Positions 30,963 to 42,094 of a stretch of 64,000 nucleotides of DNA are shown here, piece by piece (the first letter of the stretch is position 1; every line of letters begins with the position of its first letter). Origin of the DNA: Rhynchopus euleeides. Lineage: Eukaryota > Euglenozoa > Diplonemea > Diplonemida > Diplonemidae. Below the pieces are notes generated by a model. The model was not told the DNA's origin. It saw nothing but the letters and a program-made list of their open reading frames with translations, and made no database searches. A program made the translations under genes and the position numbers. Location: contig OY723248.1 in assembly GCA_963210315.1 (NCBI GenBank), positions 1,814,727 to 1,878,726 on the forward strand, in the 5' to 3' direction.

Positions 30963-31844
30963 ATGCTGAGCGGGTCTGCTGCGCCGTACAGGGCACAGGA
31001 GGGGCCTGTATCCCCCTGCAGCCCTGGGAGGGCGCGGCCCAACGCGGTGCTTGCCGCTGTGGCTGCGGCTCGCCCGGGCAGCGTGAAGGCCACAGTGCTC
31101 ACAGATGCATGCGACGCTGCACAGGCCTTTGCCGAGGCTGACGCGAAGAACACAATGGGGTCTGCGTGGAAGTTCACAGCGGACTACGCGCAGTTTCTCG
31201 GGTGCAAGGGTGTGGTCTGCGAGGTGCATGCCGGCGGCGCTGTGCAGATCGCCTTCGAACCCGGGGTCAGCCTCTGGTTCCCCGCAGGCGCGGTGGCGCA
31301 GTTCACGCTGCCCCCCTCCACGCCTTCCCTGGAGCGGGTGGGGGTGGCGGTCAACCAGAGCCCGGCGGTGTCGCTGGCGGCGACGCTGATGGACATGGTG
31401 CGGCACTACCCGCAGCTGGGCACCATGGTGCTGCAGCGGCTGACCGCACACAACAGGGGGTACTCCAGCCCAGGCGTGTCCAGCGTGGGGTCGCCCTCGG
31501 TGGCGTCGCCGGCAGAAGACGACAAGTCGTCGCTTGCACAGCGGGTGAGCTGGAGCCGCATGCTGACGGAGGTCGAGCCGGTGCCGCACGTGCCGCGTGC
31601 CTCCGCCCCGCCCTTCTGCCCCAGCGGGTACGGCGCGTCCCTCCCCAGCAACTCGTCGCAGTCGCAGCTGTCGACCCCTGCGTCCATGCCGGAACCCCCA
31701 CCGTACTCTGAGCCTGTCACGTCGCCAAAGATGCGCCAGTCTGTCCTCGAGGAGGAGGACCTGCGCCATGCCGACGCTTCTGTCTCCATCGTGAGCCAAA
31801 TGCTGGACGATATCTTCGACGACCCCCAGCTCCCGTCGTCGTAA
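30963..31844 (+). CDS. Mib/SH3-like domain protein, Pro/Ser-rich tail
   Basis: A 293-residue single-exon protein. Residues about 65-115 (WKFTADYAQFLGCKGVVCEV, then VQIAFEPGVSLWFPAGAV) look like the small SH3-type repeat found in mind-bomb/MIB-like proteins: a Y-x-x-F-LG-x-x-G-x-V opening, an alternating strand and a W-F-P end. A second helix-like block follows (AVSLAATLMDMVRHYPQLG). The rest is low-complexity, rich in Pro and Ser (YSSPGVSSVGSPSVASP). It ends in an acidic helix with SIVSQMLDDIFDDPQLPSS. There is no signal peptide or transmembrane segment. It may be a protein-interaction adaptor. I cannot name an orthologue. Confidence 0.7.
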   Translation: MLSGSAAPYRAQEGPVSPCSPGRARPNAVLAAVAAARPGSVKATVLTDACDAAQAFAEADAKNTMGSAWKFTADYAQFLGCKGVVCEVHAGGAVQIAFEPGVSLWFPAGAVAQFTLPPSTPSLERVGVAVNQSPAVSLAATLMDMVRHYPQLGTMVLQRLTAHNRGYSSPGVSSVGSPSVASPAEDDKSSLAQRVSWSRMLTEVEPVPHVPRASAPPFCPSGYGASLPSNSSQSQLSTPASMPEPPPYSEPVTSPKMRQSVLEEEDLRHADASVSIVSQMLDDIFDDPQLPSS

Positions 31845-32494
31845 CCCGTGGGTGTGGGTGCAGTGTGGCGCGGCCCGCCGATGCCTTTTCCCCCCACAGC
31901 GGTGAAACCACCCCACGGCATGATTGCGACAAGAACACACAGCAGTGGCAACAACAGCAAAAGTGTCTGCTGCGGTGGCTCAATCCCAGCGCGTGCCTAC
32001 CCAGCACCCCACTCCCCCTCTCCCCCTGTTTCGCACAGCCGTGTGAGCAGAACGTCACTCACCGCCACAGCAAGCATCCAAACGTGATCCATGCGCTAAC
32101 CCTGCCCTGCTTTATCAGGTTCAGGGTGTGATTATCATTTCAGGGGTTGTGTGGAGAAGCGTCAACGCATCAACACTCACAAAATACAGGCGAAAGGGCG
32201 GGTGCTGCTGAACGGTGCTGTGACGTTTTGTTTTGACCGGGACACAACCAGGGCCTAATCTAAGGGGGGTCGGGGGGGGTCAAAGACCCCCCCCGCAGTT
32301 TGGGCCCCCCCTGGGGGACCCCCCCCGGGGGGGGTCTCCCGGGGGGTCACTTTTAGCGGGGGCGGGGGGGGATTTCCCTGGGGACCAGTAGGAATGGGGT
32401 CTCCTGGCTGGGGAGCATGTTCAGCCCAGGTGCAGAGCCGCCTTGAGTCTAAGAGCTGTCTGTCAAGTTCGTGCAGCAAGTCGTGGACACGTGC

Positions 32495-32720
32495 AAGGAA
32501 CAGATGCTCACTACCGTGGCCTCCGGCGGCTGGGGGGCTCCGCCCCCCAGACCCCCCCTGTAGCGTGTGCCTGTCCCGCAAGTCCTTGAGCGTATGCGAG
32601 TGGCCATCTCCGCGTAGTCTCGGGCGCGCGAAGCGCGCCCGAGAAATTTGCACCTGGGGTGAAAAAAAATTTTGGGCCCACAAAAGTGCGAGACCCCCCC
32701 CGAGTCCCAAAATCCGGAAT
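32495..32720 (+). repeat. Dispersed repeat family D, copy 2
   Basis: Shares the CACTACCGTGGCCTCC block and hairpin (32508-32565), the following CAAGTCCTTG, and the GCGCGCGAAGCGCGC palindrome plus CGAGAAA with copy 1. Confidence 0.75.
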
Positions 32721-33410
32721 CCTAGATTAAACCCTGGACACAACAACACAAAAAACACAAGAAAAAACAAAACGCCACTCCCTCTGGGCCAAATTCACTC
32801 CCACTGCCCCACCCCACCCTGGGCGGGTTCGGCTGTCTTATCAGACACGCCACTCGCCACAGCATACGGCCCACCGGGTGGTGGTGCTGTGCTGACCCAT
32901 GCTGTGCTGACGCACCGAGCTGCCCGTGGCTGCTGACCCTCCCCTCCTTCCGGAGGAGGCATCAGCACACCCATTGGCAGAGGGTGAGAGAGGGGGGGAC
33001 GCAACGTGTCTCGAATGGGATCAACAATGTTCTCTACTGTGACTGGGACCTTTCTTTCTTGAGCTGTACAGGCCAGCCCTTAAGTGGGCTGGGGCGGGGG
33101 GAGATGAGAGTGAGGGGAGCTTCATCGCAGAGAGATTGTCGGTTTTGTCTGTGCGGAGTCCCCGCTGAGGTGTGGTGGTGGTGGGGGGGGACCGGATACA
33201 GATTGTATGGCACAGGCGGCCCACCTGCAACTGACTACCGGGCCTCGATACGCGAAAACGATTTGCTTGGGCTGCAACCCGACCCACCCGCCCCGGCATC
33301 CACCTTGCTTTCACTTTATCCTTGTGTCGGTGAAGCTTCTCGGTGAAGCGTGATTTCCCCCCCACCCCCCAGCCCCCGCTTCATGACATTCCAAAGAAAT
33401 GACGTGCCGT

Positions 33411-33472
33411 TAGGGGTGTTCAGCGTTCGAAGAACATCAACTGTCGTCACTGCCCTTCTCTCTTGTGAGTCA
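33411..33472 (+). repeat. Dispersed repeat family E, copy 2
   Basis: Matches 13061-13127: TAGGGGTGTT, GCGTTCGAAGAACA, ACTGTCGT and CCCTTCTCTCTTGTGA. Confidence 0.75.
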
Positions 33473-33607
33473 TATCGGCCTTCGCTTCAGAAAGTGCAGA
33501 AACGTGACCCGCCATTACAAAAATGGCGACAAACTGGCACAGTTTGAATGCCCCCAGATACCCCCTGTGTCATCCCACCTCATCCACCCACAGGGCTTGC
33601 GCACACG

Positions 33608-34615
33608 ATGCTCCGCATTGCAGGGGCTGTGGTGCAGTGCGTGCGTGGAGGTGCATCAAGAGCACGATGGCCTGAGCAGCCCCCGTGTGACCTGAAGCTG
33701 CAGCGCCGCTTTGTGTCCGGCGGCTCCGTCGACCCTTACAAAGTGTTGGGTCTCAGCAAAACAGCCTCGCAGGACGAGATTAAAAAGTCCTACAGGAAGC
33801 TTGCGAAGAAGTGGCACCCCGACCTGAACCAGGAAAACCGGGCCGAGGCGGAGAAGAAATTTAAGGAGATTTCCGAAGCCTACCAGCTCATATCGGACCC
33901 CGACAAGCGGAAGCAGTTTGACATGTTCGGCGGTGCTGCAGGGGGCTTCCCGGGTGGCGGCTTCCCCGGGGGCATGGGGGGCGCACAGAACGTCGACCCG
34001 ACGGAGCTCTTCCGGCAGGTGTTCGGTGGGGGCGACCCTTCGAAGATTTTCCAGGGGCTCGAGGAGGTATGTCAAATGACACTGAAAATCACGGGGGGGG
34101 GGGGGGGGGGGGGTGGTGTGAGGGGTGTGTGTGAGGTGTGCGATTCTCCCCGAAGGCGAAGAACAAAGTGATGCCCCCCCACCCCCCCACCACACCGCAC
34201 CACGCGCCCTTCCTACCCCACCCAACCCCCCTTTTTATCTCTGCAGGCTCTGAGGAAGGGGAATGTGCGGGGCGCCGCGGGTGGCCCGGGGCAGTTCCAC
34301 AACATCAACCTTGCGGACATCCTGGGCAAGGCAGGTGCGGGCGGGCCGGGTGGGTTCCCTGGCGGGTTCCCAGGCGCGGGCGGGCCGGGGGGCTTCCCAG
34401 GTGCGGGCGGGTGCCCGGGTGCACAGCAGGGTGGTTTTCCGGGTGGCTTCCCCGGTGGTTTCCCCGGGTTCGGTGGGGCTGGCGGCCCCCCGGGTGCCGG
34501 GACATCGCAGATGGTGATGATGCGGCCCGACGGGAAGCGGATTCTGCGTACCACGACCACGACAATCGAGGGCGGGAAACCGGTCGTCTCGGTGACGGAA
34601 AAGATTCTGGGGTGA
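33608..34615 (+). CDS. Mitochondrial-type J-domain protein, two exons
   Basis: Exons 33608-34066 and 34247-34615 (donor GTATGT, acceptor CTGCAG, phase 0) give 275 residues. The N terminus [21 protein letters not shown] is Arg-rich and non-acidic, a likely mitochondrial presequence. The J domain (about 42-107) starts [11 protein letters not shown] and has HPD at 70-72. It is followed by a Gly/Phe-rich region, an [12 protein letters not shown] segment and, in exon 2, a long GGFPGG-type repeat (about 175-235). The C terminus has [19 protein letters not shown] and SVTEKILG. There is no CxxCxGxG zinc region, so it is not a full type I DnaJ. It probably recruits mitochondrial Hsp70. The GGFP repeats are unusually long. 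Confidence 0.88.
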
Positions 34616-35817
34616 AGCCGCCGTGATCGGTGTCTGCCCCCCCCCCCCCCCCCCCAGAGAGGGCGCCATTTTTGGTTTTTTTCGGTAGACGGAGGAGGTG
34701 TCTCAGGTTCTTAGGGACGTGCATGGTTGCGGGTGTGCTGGAGGGGGTGTCTTCCCCCCTCCCGTGCACGGGCTATTCTTGTGGTTTCCAGTCGCGCAGC
34801 AAGGCGGAAGTTCCGGTACAATGAGGAAAGGTGATAGGTAATCACGCCATCGCGCCTCTTCTTTTTTGGTCTGGTAAGTTTCGTGATTGTAGGTGTGGAA
34901 GAAAGTCACCCCCTTCAAATACACAGAGGTTATTGGGATAGCGGTGTCGATGCCTTCTGCGCTGCAAAAGTATTCTTGTGTGTGTGTGTCTGCCACTTGG
35001 GGCACAGGCTGCTGAAGGCGCCACATTGCCTTGGGCAGCTTACCACGCCCAACAGGCTCTGCTTTGAGAAAAATGCCAACTTTCGTTGTTCCCATTATCT
35101 CTCGAGTTGTAGTTAGTTTGCTGTGGAGTGAACAAATCAGCTCAGATCTCCTCATAAAAAAACAGCAGCACTGTGGTGTTGCTGAACGCCAGAATTTCGC
35201 GGTGCGTTTTATGTGGACATGGCGACAGTAACGTATCCAACCACCTTGCTGAGTTTGCGTAGTTTGCATGCCTAGCTTGTGCAGCCTTCACGTGCTCTTT
35301 TTTGGCAGCACACCACTTGCAATATTTTGTTTTAGATTTGGCACATCCATTCCGTGACCACGGTGTGTTTGTCAGTAAAACTGAGACCCCCCTGAACAAA
35401 GACCCGCGCCCTCCTCTTGGATTGCAGGGACGGGCCGCCTTCTTTCTTCCTTCCCACCGTGCTACATCTTGCGCCTGCGGCTGTCGGCCACAAGAATAGC
35501 TGGTGCCATACCTTTGCCGAAGACGGCTGCGCCGGTGTGACATCGAAACCCCACCACCCCCTGCTCTCCCACCTTTCCAGAAATCCGCCGCACCCTTGTG
35601 TCGGTGCTTCAACCCTTGAGTGTTGTGCATCGCATGGATCTCCCGTGCCTCTCAGCTCTATGCGCTTCGTGCCCATGCCACTCACATTGTCAGCACAACA
35701 CTCCACAACCTGCACGGGCTGCGGCCCACTGCACAACACCAGCACGAGACCCACTCGATCCCACTTATCGATCGCACACACACCCTGCCAGGTTTTGAGG
35801 TTTGCCTCAACCCACCA
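34616..35817. other. Intergenic region with a minus-strand coding relic
   Basis: C-run at 34637-34655. The + strand has nothing recognisable. The minus strand has coding-like sequence (34820-35440), listed separately. Confidence 0.45.
34820..35440 (-). pseudogene. Coding-like relic, minus strand, unknown
   Basis: Two overlapping minus-strand frames carry sequence of ordinary protein composition. The upstream one contains KYCKWCAAKKEHVKAA (a CxxC with following His). The downstream one reads MGTTKVGIFLKAEPV, then PITSVYLKGVTFFHTYNHET. A change of frame is needed near 35220. No family is recognised. It could be what remains of a transposon protein. Confidence 0.3.
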
Positions 35818-38703
35818 ATGTCTTCACGCTACGTCTGGGAGCGGGGCGGAACCGGCGGGGGCGATGCCGATGGAGCTCCGCCGCAGTCACCGCTGCCTGC
35901 GGTCCCACCATCCGTTGCACGCCCGCCTGCAGCACCCACGCGCAGCTTCGCAGTGCTGCGGAAGGACGACCTGCGTGTGGGCCTCGGGAGCCGGGTGCGC
36001 CTCCGTGAGATGGCACAGATGCTCGACGCAAAGCGCGAACAAAACCTCCGCCCTGGGAGGGGCTCCAGGCACAAAATCCACGTCCGTGCTGATGCACCCC
36101 GCAAGCGGGACGACCCCAAAACCGGCTCACGCAACCTGGGGGGCGACCGCTCCATCCCTTCGCGACAACACCACCAGCCGAATGTGAAGCCGGGGGACGA
36201 CACCGCAGCAGTGAGTCACCTGCAGGCCTTCCGCCTTCGCAGCCTGTGCGAGCAGCAGTCCCTGTTGCACCATGCCCTGTCCGATCAGCCGGCACCCGCA
36301 TCCGACGACGTGGCGACCCCTGTTCTGCGCGACCTGAAGGCCAAGGTGCGCAGCAACCGGCGTGTCCTCTGCGACTATCTCCTGGCACAGCAGTCCCGCA
36401 AGGGCATCGCCCGCGCGCCCCACACGCCGACCCCCCCAGGTGTGCAGCGGTGCATCCTGCCGCGCAGCAGCGAGGCGGAGGTGGAGGGTGCCCTGGTGCT
36501 GGCGGGGCCCTCGTCGCCGCGCAGCACCGTAGAGCTGTCCGATGAGCTGACAGACAAGCTGCTGCAGGACCTGGTGGCAGTCAAGTCGGAGAACCTGGGG
36601 CTTCTGACGAAGCTGCTGCAGAAGGAGTCGTGGGCTGTCGAGATGCAGGGGCGCACCCAGCAGCTGCAGGAGGAGAAGCACACCCGCCTGAAGGACCTGG
36701 AGGCTGTTGTCCAGCAGGAGCGCGAGAAGTATGACGTGCTCCGCATCGCCTACGACGACCAGGCCCAGCACAACAAAAACCTCTCGCGTGAGCTGTACCG
36801 CATCAAACAGCAGTACGGCACGCAGGGGCGCATCAGCATGCTGACCTCTCCCCTGCCGCAGGAAGCGCTGTCGGGTGCTGCATCACCCTCCGCAGATGAC
36901 CCGCAGCTGGTGCCGTTGCAGGAGGCAGGGCATCTCGAGCTGCGGTCGCAGATCCTGCAGCACACCTACCATGCTCTGGACGAAACGAAGTCTGCCGTGC
37001 AGGCGTACCGCAGGCAGATCACAGACCTGAAGGATCAGAACAAGGCGCTGCACCAGCGCATCGCCAAGGCTGACGAGAAGCTCGCCACCACACGGAACCT
37101 GCTCCGCGCTCGCAAGAGGCATGCCGATGCTGAGGAGCGGCTCCTCGAGGAGGACGCAACCGGCATCGCATACCCCCCGCCCGACAGCGTCCCCGTGACG
37201 TCGACAGAGCTGCTGCGGTACACCCCCCGCCCAGAGTACCCCAAGTCGCTGACGGAGAGGCACGGGATCCGGATACGGCATAAGGCGACGTCGAGCATCT
37301 TCGAGGAGGTTGTGGCGAAGCTGGAGGGGAAGGCGCTGGAGGTGACCCAGCTGGAGGACCGCCTCCTGCTGATGTCGTCCGTCAGCGGCATCACGGAGGA
37401 CTACAAGAAGAGCAAAGGAAAACCTCTGCCGGGGTCGGGCCCCATCGGGACGTTCGGCCTGGACCAGGCGCCCGTGGGGTTCCTGGAGACTGCGTTCAAA
37501 TCGGTGCGGAATAAGTGCTGGACCCGATGTGCCGCATTTTCGTACATCACCAATGCTATCGAGGCAGCGTACGACATGCAGCAGGCGTTGGATGATGGGC
37601 TGTCCCGTGTGGTGGTGCATGTGGCCCGCACGTCTCTGGTGGCGGTGGCGAGCATCGTGGTGATGACCCAGGTCGTCATGCAGCAGCGCCTGAAGAAGCG
37701 GCAGAAGAAGCGGGGCGAGGCACCTCCCGCGCCACCCGCACCCCCGGAGGCGGATGCGAAGGGCGGCTGCGACGAGGAGGTGAAGGCGCGGTGGCAGCGC
37801 ATCATGAACATCGTCCACCCCAACTACACGCTGTGCATGCTCCACCGCGCAGGCGACACTGGGGGCGAGGCCCAGGTCCCGGAAGGGGACGGCGACGGCG
37901 ACGGCGACGGCGACGAGGTTGACACACAGTCGCAGGCGAGCTCTGTCCCCGCCGTTCCAACCGTGGCGCACGATGAGTTCTACCGACTCGAGGTGGTGGA
38001 CAGTGCGTTCAGCCGCAGCCTCTCCCGGTGGCTGATGGTGACACAGAGGGGTGAGGACACCCGGGTGTCGTTGGCGTACAACCTCTACCACCATGCGCAG
38101 GCCAACATGAAGCACGACCCGATGTGTGCGCTCTTCGTCTTCCTCTCGACCCGGGCCCTCCCACTCCAGGTGTTTGCTGATGTGCGTGAGGTGCTTGCCT
38201 GTGTCAAGTGTGAGCTTTCGAAGCACGCCTCCGACACATCCGTCACAGTGTCTTATGAAGCCTGCTTGCTGGCCCTGAAAGCGCTGTTCGGAGGCAAGTC
38301 ACCTGCGGATGTGGTGCGGGCGCAGTGCGCGATGCGGTCGGATTTTGGGGGATCCGTTCCCCGCGTGTTCAGCTACGGGGAGTGCCTCGACCTGACGGAG
38401 AAGCTGTCTGAGTTTGGGAGGCACTGCGTGCATTACGCCGTGTCGCAGCACCAGGAGATATACCTTGCGATGGAGATGGTGCTGCGCGGCCTGACGCAGC
38501 CTGAGATCTCGCTGCCCAGCCTGCAGGCCCTGCTGGTGCACCACTTCCAGCCGTCGAACCACCCCTTCAGCATCCCAAGCTACCTCGCAGGGCTGCAGTC
38601 GATGCACGAGCTGAAGGACGGCTCCATCTCCCTCCCGCTGCTGCTGTATTCGCTGCGCCTAATCCCGCTCACCATCACCGATGGGCTGCGCGTCCCGCCG
38701 TAG
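35818..38703 (+). CDS. Large coiled-coil protein of unknown function (961 aa)
   Basis: A single-exon protein. Residues 1-130 are basic and low-complexity. A helical region with conserved-looking FRLRSLCEQQSLLHHAL follows. Coiled coil spans about 240-360 (ELSDELTDKLLQDLVAVKSE onward) and 400-450. A hydrophobic run near 597-620 (VHVARTSLVAVASIVVM) could be a buried or membrane helix. After an acidic (DG)n repeat near 694 comes a folded, mostly helical C-terminal 250 residues (YRLEVVDSAFSRSLSRWL onward). The architecture suggests a flagellar or cytoskeletal scaffold, but I cannot match it to a named family. The ATG at 35818 follows a CACCA context; the frame upstream lacks coding character. Confidence 0.82.
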   Translation: MSSRYVWERGGTGGGDADGAPPQSPLPAVPPSVARPPAAPTRSFAVLRKDDLRVGLGSRVRLREMAQMLDAKREQNLRPGRGSRHKIHVRADAPRKRDDPKTGSRNLGGDRSIPSRQHHQPNVKPGDDTAAVSHLQAFRLRSLCEQQSLLHHALSDQPAPASDDVATPVLRDLKAKVRSNRRVLCDYLLAQQSRKGIARAPHTPTPPGVQRCILPRSSEAEVEGALVLAGPSSPRSTVELSDELTDKLLQDLVAVKSENLGLLTKLLQKESWAVEMQGRTQQLQEEKHTRLKDLEAVVQQEREKYDVLRIAYDDQAQHNKNLSRELYRIKQQYGTQGRISMLTSPLPQEALSGAASPSADDPQLVPLQEAGHLELRSQILQHTYHALDETKSAVQAYRRQITDLKDQNKALHQRIAKADEKLATTRNLLRARKRHADAEERLLEEDATGIAYPPPDSVPVTSTELLRYTPRPEYPKSLTERHGIRIRHKATSSIFEEVVAKLEGKALEVTQLEDRLLLMSSVSGITEDYKKSKGKPLPGSGPIGTFGLDQAPVGFLETAFKSVRNKCWTRCAAFSYITNAIEAAYDMQQALDDGLSRVVVHVARTSLVAVASIVVMTQVVMQQRLKKRQKKRGEAPPAPPAPPEADAKGGCDEEVKARWQRIMNIVHPNYTLCMLHRAGDTGGEAQVPEGDGDGDGDGDEVDTQSQASSVPAVPTVAHDEFYRLEVVDSAFSRSLSRWLMVTQRGEDTRVSLAYNLYHHAQANMKHDPMCALFVFLSTRALPLQVFADVREVLACVKCELSKHASDTSVTVSYEACLLALKALFGGKSPADVVRAQCAMRSDFGGSVPRVFSYGECLDLTEKLSEFGRHCVHYAVSQHQEIYLAMEMVLRGLTQPEISLPSLQALLVHHFQPSNHPFSIPSYLAGLQSMHELKDGSISLPLLLYSLRLIPLTITDGLRVPP

Positions 38704-39025
38704 CTTCCCAGCTGCAGCCGCAGCCCTCACACCCACACCTGTGGCCCGCCCTTGGCCTCCGCCTTGCTTCGTGGGAGGGGCGCCGGGCGATTTCCATTGC
38801 CTGGATGGCCCTCCCCAGCCGTGTGGTTTCGCAGCCTGAGCCAAAAATCTTACTTGCGGTTGGCCCCCCACCTCCCCCCACCTGAGTTTGTGAGTTTGCC
38901 GCCCCCCCCCCCCCCCTCCAATCTTCTCTGGCATTGTCGGGCATGCAGCACTGTGTCCCCTGTTTCTGTTCCTGTGACTCTTCCCCCGCTACAGCACACA
39001 CCGCGACACCCAGGCAGGTTGCACC
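38704..39025. other. Short intergenic region
   Basis: A C-run at 38901-38917 and a pyrimidine-rich leader with AG at about 39015 before SYF2. No gene. Confidence 0.5.
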
Positions 39026-39958
39026 ATGCCTACACCCGAGGAGATTGACCGCGAGGTGCGGGATGACGACGATGAAGAGGAAGAGGAGAGCGAGGAGGAG
39101 GCTGCGGCAGCCGCCAAGGCAAAGGCAGCGGAGGAGCGCATGAAGAGGCTGCAGAACCTCCGGTCGCGGGTCAACCAGGCGCGCAACCTCAACACGGAGG
39201 CAGCCAACGATGAGTACAGGCGCAAGACGGAGGGTGAGGCGGCTGTGGAGAAGCGGGAGAAGAAGGAATCATGGGAGGCGCGAAAGCGCAAAAGTGAATC
39301 TGATGCGGCTGAGGGGATTGTCGATGAGCGCAACGATGACCTCGCAGTCACAGCGAGCGCCGCGCAGGACATGAGGAAGAAGAAGCGGAGAAAGGACGGG
39401 CAGGCTGCCGGGTTTGGCTGGGACATGTTCAACGTGGATACCCAGGTGAAGACCTTCAAGAAGCGTGTCAAGCAGGTGCACGAGTCGTTCGGCGATGACC
39501 TGCAGCAGCAGTACGCTGCTGACACGGAGAAGATGGCCCTCGACCCCTCCCGGAGGGAGGACCTTGAAAACCGCGTGGTGGACCAGCCGACGGCGGAGAT
39601 GCGGATGCAGATGCAGAAGGAGCTTGCTGTCACATCTGCACGGCGCGGGCAGTTCAGCAGGCGGAGGGCCCACAACGACGAAGGGCATGTCGACTACATC
39701 AACGATAGGTATGCACTGCTTGTCATAGGTAGTGTGGGTTGGGGTTGTGATAATTTTCCAACCGCCGTTATCGCTATCCGATAGCCTTGGCATGGCATGG
39801 CATGGCAGCTTGCTTCTATGGTGGCTTGCATGCCGCGGTGGGCCCACACAACACTTCCACATCACAGGAACCAGAAGTTCAACGAGAAGCTCAAGCGCTC
39901 CTTTGACAACTACACAACGGAGATTCGGCAGAACCTGGAACGAGGGACAGCACTCTAG
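39026..39958 (+). CDS. SYF2: Pre-mRNA splicing factor SYF2
   Basis: Exons 39026-39708 and 39868-39958 (donor GTATGC, acceptor CACAG) encode 257 residues. SYF2 is a helical component of the spliceosomal NineTeen/Prp19-related complex. The acidic head (DDDDEEEEESEEE) and Lys/Arg-rich middle are usual. The family core includes GWDMFNVDT, VDYINDR at the exon junction and, in exon 2, NQKFNEKLKRSF, then TTEIRQNLERGT. These match the SYF2 C terminus (Y-I-N-x-R-N-x-x-F-N-x-K-L and E-I-K-Q-N-L-E-R-G-T). The junction codon AG|G restores the conserved arginine, which confirms the splice. The unspliced frame would run on to a stop at 39782-39784 and lose the conserved end. Confidence 0.95.
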
Positions 39959-40365
39959 CCTCTCTGTGCCCGCGTGGAGTGGGGGTGGGGGTGAGTCAGG
40001 GACACAGCCAACATGGCTGATCGTATGTTGGGGGCCAGCCTTTGGGACTATGAGTCAGCAAGGGAGGGCCTGCAAGAAGTTCACCAAGCGCACGCATATC
40101 TCGGAGACAAGATACGAAGTGCACACACACCTGCCATGGGACGAGCAGTCCATGTGCATCAAGGCGCTGCAGCCTCTGACCTATAGTGAGTCTCGGGAGA
40201 AGCCCCGCCCAACCCTGCACCCTATGCAGGAGGCCTTGGTAGTTTTGTGATTTTTTCGAGCATGTCATCTTACCGCCGACAATGGAGGTCGGAAACAAGC
40301 AGTTTTTGACTGCTTGACAGCTTTTAACAACATTGCCACCCCCGCCAACCAGACCCGGGGTCAAA
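39959..40365. other. Short intergenic region
   Basis: No coding signal. A/T-rich stretch at 40245-40330 just before the next start. Confidence 0.5.
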
Positions 40366-41557
40366 ATGGTGACACGTCCAGCGCGAAAGCTGGCGGCGGC
40401 GGCGGCGCCGGCGGCGTGGGCTGGCGCCCGCGGTGCTGGTCTTGGTGCCCCCACCCGTGGTCTCGGTAGGTTTTTCCAACGCTCGCGTGTCCTGAGCGCC
40501 ATCGAGCCGATGTACTGCCCCCATAAGATCTACCCTGACGGCAACAACTCCGACTGGTGGATGGCCTCGGTGTGGGGCTCCTACAACTTCGCCGCCCTTA
40601 CCGTTTTCATGTTCTGCGTCTTCATCCCTGGTGCGAACTCCTTCCTCTTCTACATGGAGCGGACGGTGATACCGGAGCGCGCACCCGTCCCTGGGTTCTA
40701 CAACAACCACCTTGAACTCGATGACCCCGACTGGAGGCTGAAGCGCCAGATGCACGTTATCGAGCAGCAGCAGGGCCCGCGCCCGGCAGGGTACAACAGG
40801 TATGATATCTTTCTGGATGACGTGGGGTTAGCTCTACGCAGTGCGAAAGAACAGCTAGCTTTTCGCATTGGTCAAACAGAGAACACTGAATCAAGGTACT
40901 CCGTACACCGCCTTCTGGCAGCAGTGTGCACTGCAGTGTTGTCGTCTGTCGATGCCGTGCATCCACACATAAAGAATGCAAACCAAGCCTTTCTTGCCCC
41001 TGTCCGCATCTTCTGCCCCCCACTCCGACAGGTACCTCGACGCAGTGAAGGGGATCAAGGTGTCCGACCCCGCCTTCAAGATCTACATCCCCAGCGAGCA
41101 CGGTATGTGGCACGGATGGGAGGGGGTGGGATGGGATGGAGGGGAGGCCTCGCAGCCGTTGGATACAGTGGCGGTGCCTCTCTTCGCCACCCCCGCCCCA
41201 CCTCGACAATTCGGTTGTGCGATGCGTTCCTCTGTGAAGGTTGCGGTTTGATCGCAACGGTGTTTTGTTCACAACGGACGCGGTTACACCATACCACTCA
41301 CACCCATTCGGGAAGGGAAAATGTTGTGTTGAGTTGAATGATCATCAGGACCAAGAGGATGGCCTCTGTCCGTTCTTCACACTTCAACCAACCGCGCAAA
41401 ACAGCCACGTGCTTCGGTGACATGCCTTCCTGTTTGCTGACCCCAATTCCAGCCGCAACGACACACCACACCACACCACGCTACAGGGGAGGCTGTTGGC
41501 GCGCACGCTGGAGACATCATCAGGCGCGAGCAACAAAACCGCCAGGCGCTTGCATAG
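40366..41557 (+). CDS. Single-span membrane protein, probably mitochondrial, three exons
   Basis: Exons 40366-40799, 41032-41102 and 41487-41557 join in frame to 191 residues. Donors are GTATGA and GTATGT; acceptors are GACAG and TACAG. The N terminus (MVTRPARKLAAAAAPAAWAG, continuing with further Arg) is a strong mitochondrial presequence. One transmembrane helix lies at about 70-92 (ASVWGSYNFAALTVFMFCVF). The C-terminal part is polar, with FYNNHLELDDPDWRLKRQM, then in exon 2 FKIYIPSEH and in exon 3 AHAGDIIRREQQ before the stop. This design is common among accessory subunits of respiratory complexes, but I cannot identify which. The two 71-bp terminal exons are easily missed by frame scanning. 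Confidence 0.78.
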
Positions 41558-42094
41558 CAGGGTGGTATCAGCTGGACTACCACCAGCCCCGGCACATCTG
41601 AGCCGTAGCCTTTGGAAATGCAATTCTTGCATATTTTCCCCCAGGCCACGGGCCCTGTGTGTGTAGTGTAGCGTCCATTCGTTTTTATGTCCTGTGTTCC
41701 GGTTCAATAGTAAATCCCATCCTCCCCCTCCCCCACCCCCTCCCACCTACCCACCCACCCAGCTTGTGGATCGACTGGCGGTGCATACTATTCCCTCGCC
41801 AGGACTGTTTCATTCCGGGGGAATAAAAAAATAGCGGAAGGGGGGCAGGGCTGTTCCTAACTGGGGGGCTTGTTCCCCACTTTCAGGATTCTGAACTTTT
41901 TTTCTAAGAATTTTTGTAAGGGGGAAAAAAGTTTTTTTCTAAGAATTTTGTTAGGGGATTTTTTTTCTAAGGTTGTTTCGCAGAGGAAAAAACGTTTTCT
42001 AAGTTTTCCCCAGTCGACAGGGCGCGCACAAGGATGGAAGGGAAGTCTGTCCCCCGTACCGTTCGCCTTGCTGGCCAACTGGAGAGCCAGACGT

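Larger units (their letters stand above)
31845..33607. other. Intergenic region with repeats D and E
   Basis: Holds a G/C-run block (32256-32400), a family D copy, a family E copy, and a leader ending CATCCACCCACAG near 33593, 14 bases before the next ATG. No gene is seen. Confidence 0.5.
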
